DNA of 64,000 bases, taken from Pseudomonas sp. KU43P. Lineage in GTDB: Bacteria > Pseudomonadota > Gammaproteobacteria > Pseudomonadales > Pseudomonadaceae. The stretch is taken from positions 3,879,501 to 3,943,500 of the forward strand of contig NZ_AP019365.1 of assembly GCF_033095865.1 (NCBI RefSeq), read 5' to 3'. The number at the start of each line of letters is the position of its first letter. Position 1 is the first letter of the stretch. This document shows positions 46,867 to 55,249 of this stretch, piece by piece. Position numbers and translations under genes: made by a program. A model generated the notes under the pieces. The model saw only the letters and a list, made by a program, of their open reading frames with translations, did not search any database and was not told the origin of the DNA.

Positions 46867-46974
46867 GGGAGGAAGGAAGGGAGAAACGTGATAGTTGGGC
46901 GAAAGCAGGGGCGCCGATTGCCAGGAAAAGGAAGCGCTCCGGTAAAACTTTTTACCGGATAAGTGAAAATTCAT

Positions 46975-47002
46975 TTGACTGGCAAATGATAACGATTATT
47001 AT
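46975..47002 (+). promoter_or_regulatory. Fur-box promoter of the PrrF-type small RNA
   Basis: A -35 TTGACT (46975-46980) and a -10 TATTAT (46997-47002) are 16 bp apart. The spacer is covered by GCAAATGATAACGATTATT (46982-47000), which matches 14 of 19 positions of the Fur consensus. Iron-bound Fur would therefore block the promoter. Confidence 0.85.
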
Positions 47003-47008
47003 TGCACT

Positions 47009-47120
47009 CAGCTGATCGCGAGATCTGCTGGATAACCTGGAGCTTAGGTCGCTCTCAGATTATCTCCTCATCAGGCTAATCACGGTTTTTGACCCGGCTT
47101 TTTGCCGGGTCATTTTTTTT
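47009..47120 (+). ncRNA. prrF: PrrF-type iron-responsive small RNA
   Basis: About 110 nt downstream of the Fur-controlled promoter carry the conserved PrrF segments CGCGAGATC, CCTGGAGCTTAGGTCGCTC and CTCATCAGGCTAATCACGG. The RNA ends in a strong terminator, GACCCGGC-TTTTT-GCCGGGTC-A followed by eight T (47091-47120). PrrF RNAs accumulate when iron is low and repress mRNAs of iron-containing proteins. Whether this is PrrF1 or PrrF2 cannot be told; only one copy is in the window. Confidence 0.9.
47091..47120 (+). terminator. Terminator of the PrrF-type RNA
   Basis: A perfect 8-bp stem (GACCCGGC / GCCGGGTC) with a TTTTT loop is followed by A and eight T. Confidence 0.92.
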
Positions 47121-47301
47121 GGCTCTTCAGGCTAATGAAGATCGTTGATGGCCGCCATGATAGCAAAAGTGTGTCAGAGCGTGAACGCTCATTACAAAAC
47201 TTTGCGGAATCAGCACTTGAGAATCAATCTCGTTTCACCTACTCTGGTTCCGCATCAAGGACGATGCCCCCACCCCTACCCTCTTGAGCAAGGAGCTGTC
47301 C

Positions 47302-47817
47302 ATGAGCCGCCTGCTGCTGCCCCTTGAGCACCCTACGCCCACTGCCGAGCACGATGCCGAACGCGCACTGCTGCATGGCCTCAAGCGCTTGCCACGGCGT
47401 GTACAGCAAGTGTTCCTGCTCAATCGACTCGATAACCTCGACTTCGCCAACATCGCCGCACGCCTCGAGCTGCCCTTGCTGAGCATCGAGCGGCACATGA
47501 ATCAGGCCCTGCAAACCACCCGCCCTCGCGCAGATGCGCTGGCCGACGTTGCCGCGCAATGGTATGTGCGCCTGCAAAGCCCGGAGGCTACTTCCTGCGA
47601 GCGCATCGATTTCCGCCGTTGGCTGGATGCCAACCCGGCGCACCTGCAGGCATTCCATGACACTGAACTGCGCTGGCGCAGCCTGCTCGCACCGGCGCGT
47701 GAGCTGGGACAGGATGGCTGGTACCGGCAAGGGCGTGCGGCGATTTCGTTGGGTGGGTGTTCGGTTGCTGTCGGGCTGGGTGTGGCTGCGTTTTTACTGT
47801 TTGGTTACTGGGTTTGA
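47302..47817 (+). CDS. Sigma-region-4 / FecR-N-terminal (DUF4880) fusion with C-terminal membrane helix
   Basis: The 171-aa product joins three parts. Residues about 18-66 look like region 4 of an ECF sigma factor (LPRRVQQVFLLNRLDNLDFA, then LSIERHMNQAL). Residues about 85-135 match the N-terminal DUF4880 segment of FecR anti-sigma regulators (WYVRLQSPEATSCERIDFRR, WLDANPAHLQAF). A C-terminal hydrophobic helix ends FLLFGYWV. No sigma region 2 and no FecR periplasmic domain are present. The start ATG 47302 has AAGGAG. It is immediately downstream of the PrrF RNA, so an iron link is plausible. Confidence 0.8.
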   Translation: MSRLLLPLEHPTPTAEHDAERALLHGLKRLPRRVQQVFLLNRLDNLDFANIAARLELPLLSIERHMNQALQTTRPRADALADVAAQWYVRLQSPEATSCERIDFRRWLDANPAHLQAFHDTELRWRSLLAPARELGQDGWYRQGRAAISLGGCSVAVGLGVAAFLLFGYWV

Positions 47818-47848
47818 CATTGATGGTCGGCTGCTGTGAAAGATTTCA

Positions 47849-48057
47849 GTACGGCTGCAAAGCCCCGAGGTGACCTCCTGCGAACGCATCGATTTTCGCC
47901 GCTGGCTGGATGCTGACCCTGCACACCTGCAGGCACTCCATGACACCGAGTTGCGCTGGCGCAGCCTGCTTGCACCGGCCCGTGAACTGGGGCGCGATAG
48001 CTGGTATCGGCAAGGGCGTGCGGCGATTTCGTTGGGTGGGTGTTCGGTTGCGGGTGG
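47849..48057 (+). pseudogene. Partial tandem duplicate of the DUF4880 segment
   Basis: About 205 bases repeat 47566-47767 at roughly 85-90 percent identity, offset by 283 bases. The copy starts at the VRLQSPE motif, has a TGA a few codons upstream and no start or ribosome site, then diverges after SLGGCSVA. It is a fragment. Confidence 0.85.
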
Positions 48058-48158
48058 GTTTGACTATAGTTTCGCTGATTGCGCTTTATGTTAGTGCTTG
48101 AGCGCTATTGCTCTATAGCCTTACTCCACGTCACTGATCATTGCTCAATCACCGACGC

Positions 48159-48723
48159 TTAGTTAATAGCATCCGGTGCATTTACAGCGCAACGAACCGT
48201 TTTATCCAGAAGATATGCCTTGGCCTTGCCCAACATTCCGCTATGCCTCATAGCACTAGGGCTAGCATATCTGCGCTGAACGTTAACACCGCCGCCCCAC
48301 AAAGGTTGTGCCTGACTATTCCCACGCAACACCTTCGCATATTCATAATTCGTTTTTTCATCTTTGTACATCGGAATTTCTGGACCTTGAGGATCTAGAT
48401 ACACAGACCGTCGATAATATTCCGGATCATACCAATCTTTAACCCATTCATAGCCATCATCCGACATTGAGTACAAGCCAAGTGGATTGGGGGGATAACA
48501 ATTAACTGGCATGGGAGTTATATCTGTTGTCGTTAACCCCATGCTGATTGAAAATTCTTCCCTATCGTCCAAACTTGAAATATTAACCCCCCTCACTCTA
48601 AGCCCTCCATTTTCATCCGCCTCCCTAGTAAATCTGTAAGTCCCATCATCCGTCGCCACCATAAAAAATTTGCCCCTACTTCGGGCAGCATATTCCCACT
48701 GAGCCTCTGTCGGGAGCGCAAAT
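48159..48723 (-). pseudogene. SUMF1-family lipoprotein gene, 3' half (split by insertion)
   Basis: This encodes the C-terminal part of a formylglycine-generating-enzyme-like (SUMF1/FGE-sulfatase) domain: FALPTEAQWEYAARSRG, NPLGLYSMSDDGYEWVKDWY, and a final KTVRCAV. The 5' half is at 59880-60358. Joining the halves after removing the insertion and one target copy gives 1044 bases, 347 codons plus stop, with the join reading ITDLPFALPTEAQW. The apparent longer frame into the element end is artificial. Confidence 0.93.
48719..48723. repeat. Target-site duplication, left copy (CAAAT)
   Basis: CAAAT flanks the element on the left; the same five bases flank it at 59875-59879. The length fits IS21-family insertions, which often duplicate 4-8 bp. 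Confidence 0.88.
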
Positions 48724-48793
48724 TGAGTAATTGCATGGACTTGACCACCCATTTGCATTCGACTTGACCAGCCATTTGCATCGGATGTGACCA
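48724..48793. repeat. Left end of the IS21-type element with internal repeats
   Basis: After the terminal 12 bases, two copies of CTTGACCA-N-CCATTTGCAT and a shorter TGTGACCA follow at about 22-bp spacing. IS21-family ends typically carry several such transposase-binding repeats. Confidence 0.85.
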
Positions 48794-48849
48794 GCGCACG
48801 GGTACGTCTTGACCGGCAGAAATCGACCCAAAGCTGCCTTACGCGGCAG

Positions 48850-49260
48850 CTAGTGCCCATGCTTATGTTTATGTTTATGATTGTGTTTGTGGCTATGGCC
48901 ATCATCGTTGGCCAAACTGTTGCCAACTGCACCTCCCGCCGCCCCTCCGAGTCCTGCGCCGATCAAGCCACCAGTAGAACCGCCAACGCTGCTTCCAATC
49001 ACTTGACCGCCCACAGCCCCAAGCCCTCCTCCAATAGCTGACTCTGTCTTGTTGCCGTGTTTGGCTGTCATTGCGCCACCGGCTGCACCACCGATACCTG
49101 CGCCGATTGCGGCACCTGTGCTGCCACCTACGGCCTGGCCTGCAACACTTCCGAGGGCTCCGCCAAGCCCTCCGCCAATAGCCGTATTCGTTGTTTCATC
49201 GGCGAAAGCGTAAAGAGATGCAAAAAGACTAAACGCAACGACACACAATGACTTACGCAT
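48850..49260 (-). CDS. Secreted glycine-zipper protein with His-rich tail
   Basis: The 136-aa protein has a signal peptide (cleavage near YAFA-DE), then two blocks of glycine-zipper repeats (AIGGGLGGALGSVAGQAVGG, AAIGAGIGGAAGGAM and a second similar set). It ends in a tail of about 14 residues alternating His and Lys (after DDGHSH). Glycine zippers in envelope proteins associate with membranes or form pores; the His tail may bind metal. The start ATG 49260 has GGAGG upstream. It lies near the left end of the element, divergent from the sulfatase gene. Confidence 0.82.
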   Translation of the reverse strand: MRKSLCVVAFSLFASLYAFADETTNTAIGGGLGGALGSVAGQAVGGSTGAAIGAGIGGAAGGAMTAKHGNKTESAIGGGLGAVGGQVIGSSVGGSTGGLIGAGLGGAAGGAVGNSLANDDGHSHKHNHKHKHKHGH

Positions 49261-49577
49261 CGGACAGACCTCCGAAAATTCATGAGAGAAGTAAAGTCTG
49301 TGGCGCCGATATGATCGGGTCAAGGTGTAGCCGGTCGCGCCTTAATCTCGATCAATCAATTGACGAAAAAGTCTCCGTCTGTCCAGCAATTATCTGCCTA
49401 GTTAAGCGTTCTGTTCACCTTCAAGGCAGCTGTGGGAGAGGGCTCGCCCGCTGATGGGGGCGCTGCTCATCGCGATTTGGACTAATTCAAATTCCTAGCT
49501 AGCCTGTCTAAGCAGCACGAATCTTTCGCTGGCAGTTGCCGAACCGGTACAGCGCGTCCATTCAAAAGGAGCTTGTA
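49261..49577. promoter_or_regulatory. Divergent region upstream of the alkyl-sulfatase gene, with a foreign-type REP
   Basis: The 317 bases carry promoters for both directions, not precisely placed. At 49430-49460, CTGTGGGAGAGGGCTCGCCC followed by GCTGATGG resembles the REP type of other pseudomonads (GGGCTTGCCCGC core), not the host type in this window. The sulfatase ribosome site AAAAGGAG ends near 49570. Confidence 0.5.
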
Positions 49578-51602
49578 ATGACATTATTCGCGAAACCGTT
49601 CAGCACCTACGGCCGCTCTGTGTCGGCGGGCAGACTCTGGAAACTCAGTTCGACTTTCTTCCTGGCGAGCGCTATTGCCATGGCATCGCAGGCCTGGGCG
49701 GAAGAAAAGGCCAAACCAGCCACAGATGCAACGAAGGCGGCTAACGACGCGCTTCTAAAGGAGCTGCCATTCAACGACAAGACTTCTTTCGAGCTGGCCC
49801 ACAAGGGCTTTATCGCCCCTTTGCCTGCGGAGCCGATCAAGGGCCCCTCCGGCAACATGATCTGGGACCCGGCTAAATATGGTTTCATCAAGGAAGGTAC
49901 AACAGCACCGGCCTCCACCAACCCGAGCTTGTGGCGGCAGTCGCAGCTGATCAATATTTCCGGCCTGTTCGAGGTCACCGACGGTCTTTACCAGGTGCGC
50001 AACTACGACCTGTCAAACATGACCATCGTCGAGGGCAAGGAAGGCATCACCATCATGGACCCGTTGATCTCCTCGGAGACCGCCAAGGCGGCCCTGGAGC
50101 TGTATTTCAAACACCGGCCGAAGAAGCCGGTGGTCGCGGTGATCTACACCCACAGCCACGTCGACCATTATGGCGGGGTGCGCGGCGTGGTAAACGAGGA
50201 CGACGTCAAAGCCGGCAAGGTCAAAATCTACGCGCCCAAAGGCTTCCTCGAACATGCTGTGGCCGAGAACGTCATGGCCGGTACCGCGATGAGCCGTCGT
50301 GCTAGCTATATGTACGGCAACCTGCTACCGCCAAGTGAAACCGGTCAGCTGGGTGCAGGCTTGGGGACCACCACCTCCGCCGGTACCGTGACCCTGATCC
50401 CGCCGACCGACATCATCGAAAAGACCGGTGAGAAGCACGTGATCGACGGCCTGACATACGAGTTCCTCTACGCTCCGGGCAGCGAAGCGCCGGCGGAGAT
50501 GCTCTTTTACATCAAGGAGAAAAAAGCCCTCAACACCGCCGAAGACTCTACCCATACCCTGCACAACACTTACTCGCTGCGTGGCGCGAAGATTCGCGAA
50601 CCGCTGCCGTGGTCCAAGTACCTCAACGAAACCTTGAAGCTGTGGGGTGATGACGTACAGGTGATGTACGCCATGCACCATTGGCCGGTCTGGGGCAACA
50701 AGGAAGTAAAAGAACAGCTGTCGTCGCAACGCGACATGTACCGCTACATCAACGACGAAACCCTGCGCTTGGCCAACAAGGGTTACACCATGACCGAGAT
50801 CGCCGAGCAGGTAAAACTGCCGCCTTCGATTGCCAACCGCTTCTCCAACCGAGGCTACTACGGTTCGTTAAACCACAACGTCAAGGCCACCTACGTGCTG
50901 CACCTGGGCTGGTTCATCGGTAACCCCGCCACCTTGTGGGAGCTGCCCCCGGATGAACAAGCCAAGCGCTACGTCGACATGATGGGCGGTGCCGACGCTG
51001 TGCTGAAAAAGGCCAAGGAATACTACGACAAGGGTGACTATCGCTGGGTGGCTGAAGTGGTCAACCATGTGGTCTTCGCCGACCCGAGCAATCAGGCGGC
51101 CAAGAACCTGCAAGCCGACACGCTGGAGCAGCTGGGCTACCAGGCCGAGAGTGGCCCATGGCGCAACTTCTACCTCACCGGTGCGCAAGAACTGCGTAAT
51201 GGAGTGCAGAAACTGCCGACACCGGACACCGCCAGCCCCGACACCGTCAAGGCGATGGACCTGGACCTGTTCTTCGACTTCCTGGCCATGCGTCTGAAAG
51301 GGCCTGAGGTGGGCGACAAGCACATCACCTTGAACCTGGACTTCACTGACCTGAAACAGAAGTACACACTGGAAATGGTCAACGGTGTACTCAACCACAC
51401 CGAAGGCATGCAAGCCAAAGACGCCGACGCGACCATCACCCTGACCCGCGACACTTTGAACAACATCATGCTCAAGCAGACCACGCTCAAGGACGCAGTC
51501 AGTAAAGGCGACGTGAAGGTCAACGGCAACGAGGGCAAGCTTGAGGAGTTGATGAGCTACATGGACAACTTCGACTTCTGGTTCCCGATCGTCACACCTT
51601 AA
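49578..51602 (+). CDS. sdsA: Secreted linear/primary alkyl sulfatase (SdsA-type)
   Basis: The 674-aa product has a signal peptide ending near SQAWAE and a metallo-beta-lactamase-type catalytic domain with the zinc motif THSHVDHYGG. A helical dimerisation domain follows, then a C-terminal SCP2-like domain (LNLDFTDLKQKYTLEMVNGV). Such enzymes hydrolyse alkyl sulfates such as SDS to alcohol and sulfate. ATG 49578 has AAAAGGAG eight bases upstream. It is the first of four genes and is followed by a terminator, so the next genes may have their own promoter or be partly read through. No LysR regulator of the SdsB type is seen. Confidence 0.92.
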   Translation: MTLFAKPFSTYGRSVSAGRLWKLSSTFFLASAIAMASQAWAEEKAKPATDATKAANDALLKELPFNDKTSFELAHKGFIAPLPAEPIKGPSGNMIWDPAKYGFIKEGTTAPASTNPSLWRQSQLINISGLFEVTDGLYQVRNYDLSNMTIVEGKEGITIMDPLISSETAKAALELYFKHRPKKPVVAVIYTHSHVDHYGGVRGVVNEDDVKAGKVKIYAPKGFLEHAVAENVMAGTAMSRRASYMYGNLLPPSETGQLGAGLGTTTSAGTVTLIPPTDIIEKTGEKHVIDGLTYEFLYAPGSEAPAEMLFYIKEKKALNTAEDSTHTLHNTYSLRGAKIREPLPWSKYLNETLKLWGDDVQVMYAMHHWPVWGNKEVKEQLSSQRDMYRYINDETLRLANKGYTMTEIAEQVKLPPSIANRFSNRGYYGSLNHNVKATYVLHLGWFIGNPATLWELPPDEQAKRYVDMMGGADAVLKKAKEYYDKGDYRWVAEVVNHVVFADPSNQAAKNLQADTLEQLGYQAESGPWRNFYLTGAQELRNGVQKLPTPDTASPDTVKAMDLDLFFDFLAMRLKGPEVGDKHITLNLDFTDLKQKYTLEMVNGVLNHTEGMQAKDADATITLTRDTLNNIMLKQTTLKDAVSKGDVKVNGNEGKLEELMSYMDNFDFWFPIVTP

Positions 51603-51630
51603 ATGCTCCCTTGACGCAGCTGTGCGTCAG

Positions 51631-51666
51631 GCAGGGCACCGAATAATCGGTGTCCTGCTCTTTTTT
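51631..51666 (+). terminator. Rho-independent terminator after the alkyl-sulfatase gene
   Basis: The stem GCAGGGCACCGA / TCGGTGTCCTGC (one G-U pair) has an ATAA loop and is followed by TCTTTTTT. Confidence 0.88.
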
Positions 51667-51686
51667 AAAGTGTGGAGTAAGGGACT

Positions 51687-52988
51687 ATGACCACGACATT
51701 TCCAGTCAAGCTTGCTAAAAGGTTGGTGCCCGCAACACTGCTTTATTTGTCGCTTCACAGCAGCAATGTGCTGGCCGGCGGCATCTTCATCTATGAAGCC
51801 GGACAGGAAAGCAACGGTTTGGCCAACGCCGGCTCGGCGGCGCTAGCTATGGATCCCAGTGTGCTGATGAGTAACCCCGCCGGCATCGCTCTGCTACCCG
51901 GCACGCAGATCAGCGCCAATGCACAGGTGATCTTCGGAGACATTGGCTTCTCCCGCAGCAGTAACAACCAGTTTGATGGCAACGAAGGCGGCAACGCCTT
52001 GCAGTATTTGCCGGGGGCTAGCCTTTTCATCAGCCATCAAATCGATGAGCGCTCGGCCATCGGTTTCGGTATGTACGGCAACTTCGGTCTGGCCCTGGAC
52101 TATGACGATGACTGGACTGGGCGCTATTTCACCCAAGAGGCAGCAGTAATCGGGGTGTCATTTCAGCCGACATTTGCCTACAGGTTTAGCGACGATCTCT
52201 CTCTAGGCATCGGCCCGCGCATGATGCTCGGTTATTACCGAACCGAGATGGCCATCGACAACAGCCTGTTGGGGCTGGTTGACCGCCCGGACGGCCAGCT
52301 TGAGTACAAGGACACCGACTTCGGCATGGGTGTGAACTTGGGCCTGATGTACCAGCTTAATCCGCGCACGCGCTTGGGCTTTGCCTACACCAGCAAGGTG
52401 AAGTTGGAGTTCGAGGACAGCCCGCACGTCAGCGACATAAACAACCCGATCATCAACGCTGCACTGAACCGCTTGGCCGTGGATACCCTGGAACTGGACA
52501 TGAACGTTCCGCAGACTGCGACCTTCAGCGTGGCCTACCAACTCGATGATCAGTGGACCCTGCTGAGCAGTCTGGACTGGCAGGATTGGAGCGAATTCGG
52601 CGATATAGGCGTGGAGGTGGACGCCAACGCCGCAGACGTCAGCCGCACGGTCGACCGCCAATACAAGGACACCTGGCATGCCTCGGTCGGCGCTCAGTAC
52701 CAGATGAGCAAACAACTGCGTTGGAGCTTCGGCGTGGGCTACGACAGTTCGGCTGTCGATGACAAGGATCGCACTGTCGACAACCCGATGGGGGAAGCCT
52801 GGCGCTTCGCGACCGGGGTGAACTATCAGGTTGAGGAAGGCTTCGACTTGCACATGGCCTACACCTTGGTCTGGCTTGGCGACATGGACGTAGAGCAGAC
52901 CAAAGCGCGCTCCGGCAACTCCCTGTCGGGCAGTTATGACAATGCCGCCCTACACATCGTTGGCGGAGGCGCGACATGGCGCTTCTAA
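51687..52988 (+). CDS. OmpP1/FadL-family outer-membrane channel
   Basis: The 433-aa protein has a signal peptide (to about VLAGG), the FadL hatch/N-terminal pattern GLANAGSAALAMDPSVLMSN (the NPAG segment follows) and a beta-barrel ending ATWRF. FadL-type channels take up hydrophobic molecules such as fatty acids. Next to an alkyl sulfatase it may import the released alcohol or the surfactant. GGAGTAAGG precedes the ATG. Confidence 0.9.
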   Translation: MTTTFPVKLAKRLVPATLLYLSLHSSNVLAGGIFIYEAGQESNGLANAGSAALAMDPSVLMSNPAGIALLPGTQISANAQVIFGDIGFSRSSNNQFDGNEGGNALQYLPGASLFISHQIDERSAIGFGMYGNFGLALDYDDDWTGRYFTQEAAVIGVSFQPTFAYRFSDDLSLGIGPRMMLGYYRTEMAIDNSLLGLVDRPDGQLEYKDTDFGMGVNLGLMYQLNPRTRLGFAYTSKVKLEFEDSPHVSDINNPIINAALNRLAVDTLELDMNVPQTATFSVAYQLDDQWTLLSSLDWQDWSEFGDIGVEVDANAADVSRTVDRQYKDTWHASVGAQYQMSKQLRWSFGVGYDSSAVDDKDRTVDNPMGEAWRFATGVNYQVEEGFDLHMAYTLVWLGDMDVEQTKARSGNSLSGSYDNAALHIVGGGATWRF

Positions 52989-53032
52989 ATGATTGTGTGC
53001 TGAATACCATATAAAGCAAAAGGAGAAGCGGT

Positions 53033-53701
53033 ATGAAGAGCAAATCGTTGGTTGCAACAGTGTGCCTCGCATCACTGCTGCTGCATGGCTGCGCAAGCAA
53101 GTACGTCGAGCCGGACCAGTATTCGGGCTTTCTGAAAGACTACAGCAAACTCAAGGAGGACAAATCGTCATCGGGCGCGGCGGTCATGCGATGGATCAAA
53201 CCAGGAATTGATACCAACCAGTTCAGCAGTGTGTATGTCGAGCCCAGCCAGTTCTATCCCAAGCCACAGCCAACTGAAAAGATCCCGCAACAGACGCTGA
53301 CAGGGATCACCCAGTACTACGATCAGGCGTTGAAAACCCAGTTCTCCAAAGCCCTGCCTTTGGCCACCAGCCCAGGACCGGGGGTGCTGGTGGTGCGCCC
53401 GGCAATCACTGGGGTAAGCGCCAAGACCAAGGGCCTACGTCCTTATGAAGTGATTCCGATTGCGCTGGTTGCTGCGGGCATCAGCACGGCCACCGGTATC
53501 CGCGACCAGGACACCAGCGTTGCGACCGAGGCTGCATTCATTGATGGTCGCTCCAATGAAGTCGTCGCCGAGGTGGTACGCAAAGGCGCCGGTACCGACC
53601 TTGAAAACTCCTCGCAAGTGATGCAGGCGAAGGATGCTCGCGTGGTGCTTGATGGTTGGGCGAGAGACATGGTTAATGCATTCCAGGCGCTGAAGAAATA
53701 A
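53033..53701 (+). CDS. DUF3313 family lipoprotein
   Basis: The 222-aa protein has a lipoprotein signal (lipobox LLHGC, Cys near residue 20). The mature part shows the DUF3313 pattern: FLKDYSKLKEDKS, YVEPSQFYPKPQ, and VLVVRPAITGVSAKTKGLRP. Its role is unknown. The ATG follows AAAAGGAGAAG. It begins 44 bases after the FadL-like gene. Confidence 0.86.
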   Translation: MKSKSLVATVCLASLLLHGCASKYVEPDQYSGFLKDYSKLKEDKSSSGAAVMRWIKPGIDTNQFSSVYVEPSQFYPKPQPTEKIPQQTLTGITQYYDQALKTQFSKALPLATSPGPGVLVVRPAITGVSAKTKGLRPYEVIPIALVAAGISTATGIRDQDTSVATEAAFIDGRSNEVVAEVVRKGAGTDLENSSQVMQAKDARVVLDGWARDMVNAFQALKK

Positions 53702-53708
53702 CTCTTAT

Positions 53709-53741
53709 GTCCTCCTGGTGTGCTGGCCGCGGCAGGAGGAC
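53709..53741. other. Intergenic hairpin
   Basis: Arms GTCCTCCTG and CAGGAGGAC pair perfectly, with a GC-rich loop. There is no T tract, so it may be an mRNA processing or pausing structure and not a terminator. Confidence 0.45.
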
Positions 53742-53796
53742 TTAGAGGCTTTGAGTAGATTTCAAGTGAGAGGCTTCACTTACTGGAGGGGCGACA

Positions 53797-54327
53797 ATGA
53801 ATACCGTGTTGCTAAAGCTCAAACATGAATTCATGAAGGTGCTTCCCCCGACCCTATTCTTTTTTGTGATCCTGCACATCGTGGCGCTGATTCGTGCACT
53901 GATGATCAAGGGCTCAGGGGTCGAGTTGCCTGTTTCAGCTTCCGTGCTGATCGCGTCCATGGTCCTTGGCAAGTCAGTACTCGTTGCTGACATGCTGCCG
54001 TTCATCAATCGATTTCCCGACAAGCCGCTGATCTGGAACGTCGCCTGGAAAACCGCAATGTATGCCTTGGTAGCCCTGATCGTTCACTATCTGGAGCGAC
54101 TGTACGATTACTGGAAAGAGTCGCCCGGGTTTGTGGATGCCAATGCTTTGTTATGGTCGTCGATGAACTGGCCGCGCTTCTGGGCGATTCAGATCCTGTT
54201 GATCACCCTGATCTTCATGTACTGCGTCATCGCAGAGTTGGCACGAGTAATTGGTCGTGATCGACTGAAAGTGATGTTCATCGGCCCACTGCCGCCAAAA
54301 ACTGCGGAACCCACGGAAGGTGCCTGA
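53797..54327 (+). CDS. Hypothetical integral membrane protein
   Basis: The 176-aa protein has about four hydrophobic segments (VLPPTLFFFVILHIVALIRA, ASVLIASMVLGKSVLVADML, MYALVALIVHYLERL and IQILLITLIFMYCVIAELAR). It ends with a charged tail containing LPPKTAEPTEGA. The ATG has GGAGGGG upstream. No catalytic motif is recognised. It is the last gene of the sulfatase module. Confidence 0.75.
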   Translation: MNTVLLKLKHEFMKVLPPTLFFFVILHIVALIRALMIKGSGVELPVSASVLIASMVLGKSVLVADMLPFINRFPDKPLIWNVAWKTAMYALVALIVHYLERLYDYWKESPGFVDANALLWSSMNWPRFWAIQILLITLIFMYCVIAELARVIGRDRLKVMFIGPLPPKTAEPTEGA

Positions 54328-54534
54328 GGGGCAGACACTGGTTCAGGTGGATTCTTTGGGTCATGCTCGAACGTCCGCAAGGGTCGAAGGCGGTCATTCG
54401 CGACTGGCCGCTGTCGACCCATAGCAGGCACTCACGAGGTTGGCCTGATGGCTCAATCTGATGGCGGCTCGCCTGGGATTGGCCGTTGCGCTCCACTTTG
54501 GCGGGTAGCAAGACATAGCGCAATTCTCAAGTTA

Positions 54535-54786
54535 TTAATCTTTGACGGAGCAGTCCACCCGTAAGAAGGGGAAAAGCTCGTTTGGATCACTGCATTCACC
54601 GTTCAACTGCTCACAGGCGGCTTCTGCGAGCGACCTCATGAAATAACTCGGCTTCAATCGTAATTTTTCCTGATTGTCGTAAATATCGAAGCCACCGGAC
54701 ACGGTAGTTGCATAGTACCGAGAACCAGACTGGAAGCATTCTTTGTCGACCGGCACAGCCGGAACGATAACGAATCTCTTTTGCAT
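54535..54786 (-). CDS. Small hypothetical protein (83 aa)
   Basis: Starting at ATG 54786, which has GGGAGG upstream, the product is 83 aa. It begins MQKRFVIVPAVP, contains YYATTVSGGFDIYDNQ and RSLAEAACEQLNG, and ends with VDCSVKD. No signal peptide or known domain is recognised. The longer frame to 54852 has no ribosome site. Confidence 0.6.
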   Translation of the reverse strand: MQKRFVIVPAVPVDKECFQSGSRYYATTVSGGFDIYDNQEKLRLKPSYFMRSLAEAACEQLNGECSDPNELFPFLRVDCSVKD

Positions 54787-54871
54787 GGCTCGTACCTCCC
54801 CAGGCAGATCACTTAGTAATAGCCTCTGATTGAAAGGCGCCAGATGACTCATCGAGACGAATCAGTGACGT

Positions 54872-55104
54872 TTGGTGTCCGCGAGGTTTCACTATCACAA
54901 TAGGTGGCGCCGGATAAGGTGCGGGTTTGTCTATGATCGTGCGGGAGCCGGGGCCGTCAAGGCTTTGATATCATTGACGATCTGCGCCGGTTCCCTTGGC
55001 AACAGACACTTCAAAATGATCTCCAGCGGTCTATCTAACCGCTCTACCTTGAGGGCGGCACATTGGTATGGTTGGCCTACAGGGCTACGGCTATCAGTTC
55101 CCGC
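54872..55104. other. Unresolved stretch between small hypothetical gene and IS1182 remnant
   Basis: No gene can be supported. The minus strand has a short open run (VERLDRPLEIILKCLLPREP then AQIVNDIKAL) that looks protein-like but lacks a start; it may be another transposon fragment. Confidence 0.3.
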
Positions 55105-55249
55105 GCGCGAAGCGGAGCGCGCTCAGGTCGAGTTCGTCGACGAAGACGTCGACCACGCGCACTGGGTTTTCATCGGTAACGTATTCGTCCAGGCACTCAG
55201 GCAGCAGTGTAACTTGCGTCCGAGCCTAGCCCTCGATGAATCGCTTCAT
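55105..55249 (-). pseudogene. Remnant of an IS1182-type transposase N-terminus
   Basis: On the minus strand ATG 55249 begins MKRFIEG, then TAG, then RTQVTLLPECLDEYVTDENP, VRVVDVFVDELDL. This is the opening of IS1182-family transposases (usually MKRFIEGEDRTQVTLLP). The match ends after about 48 codons. The in-frame stop and truncation make it a fossil inside the larger element. Confidence 0.7.

Noticed and set aside
48159..48932. A single 257-codon gene ending the SUMF1 segment
   Set aside because: The first third is transposon end sequence read in frame; only the part from FALPTEAQW on is gene sequence.
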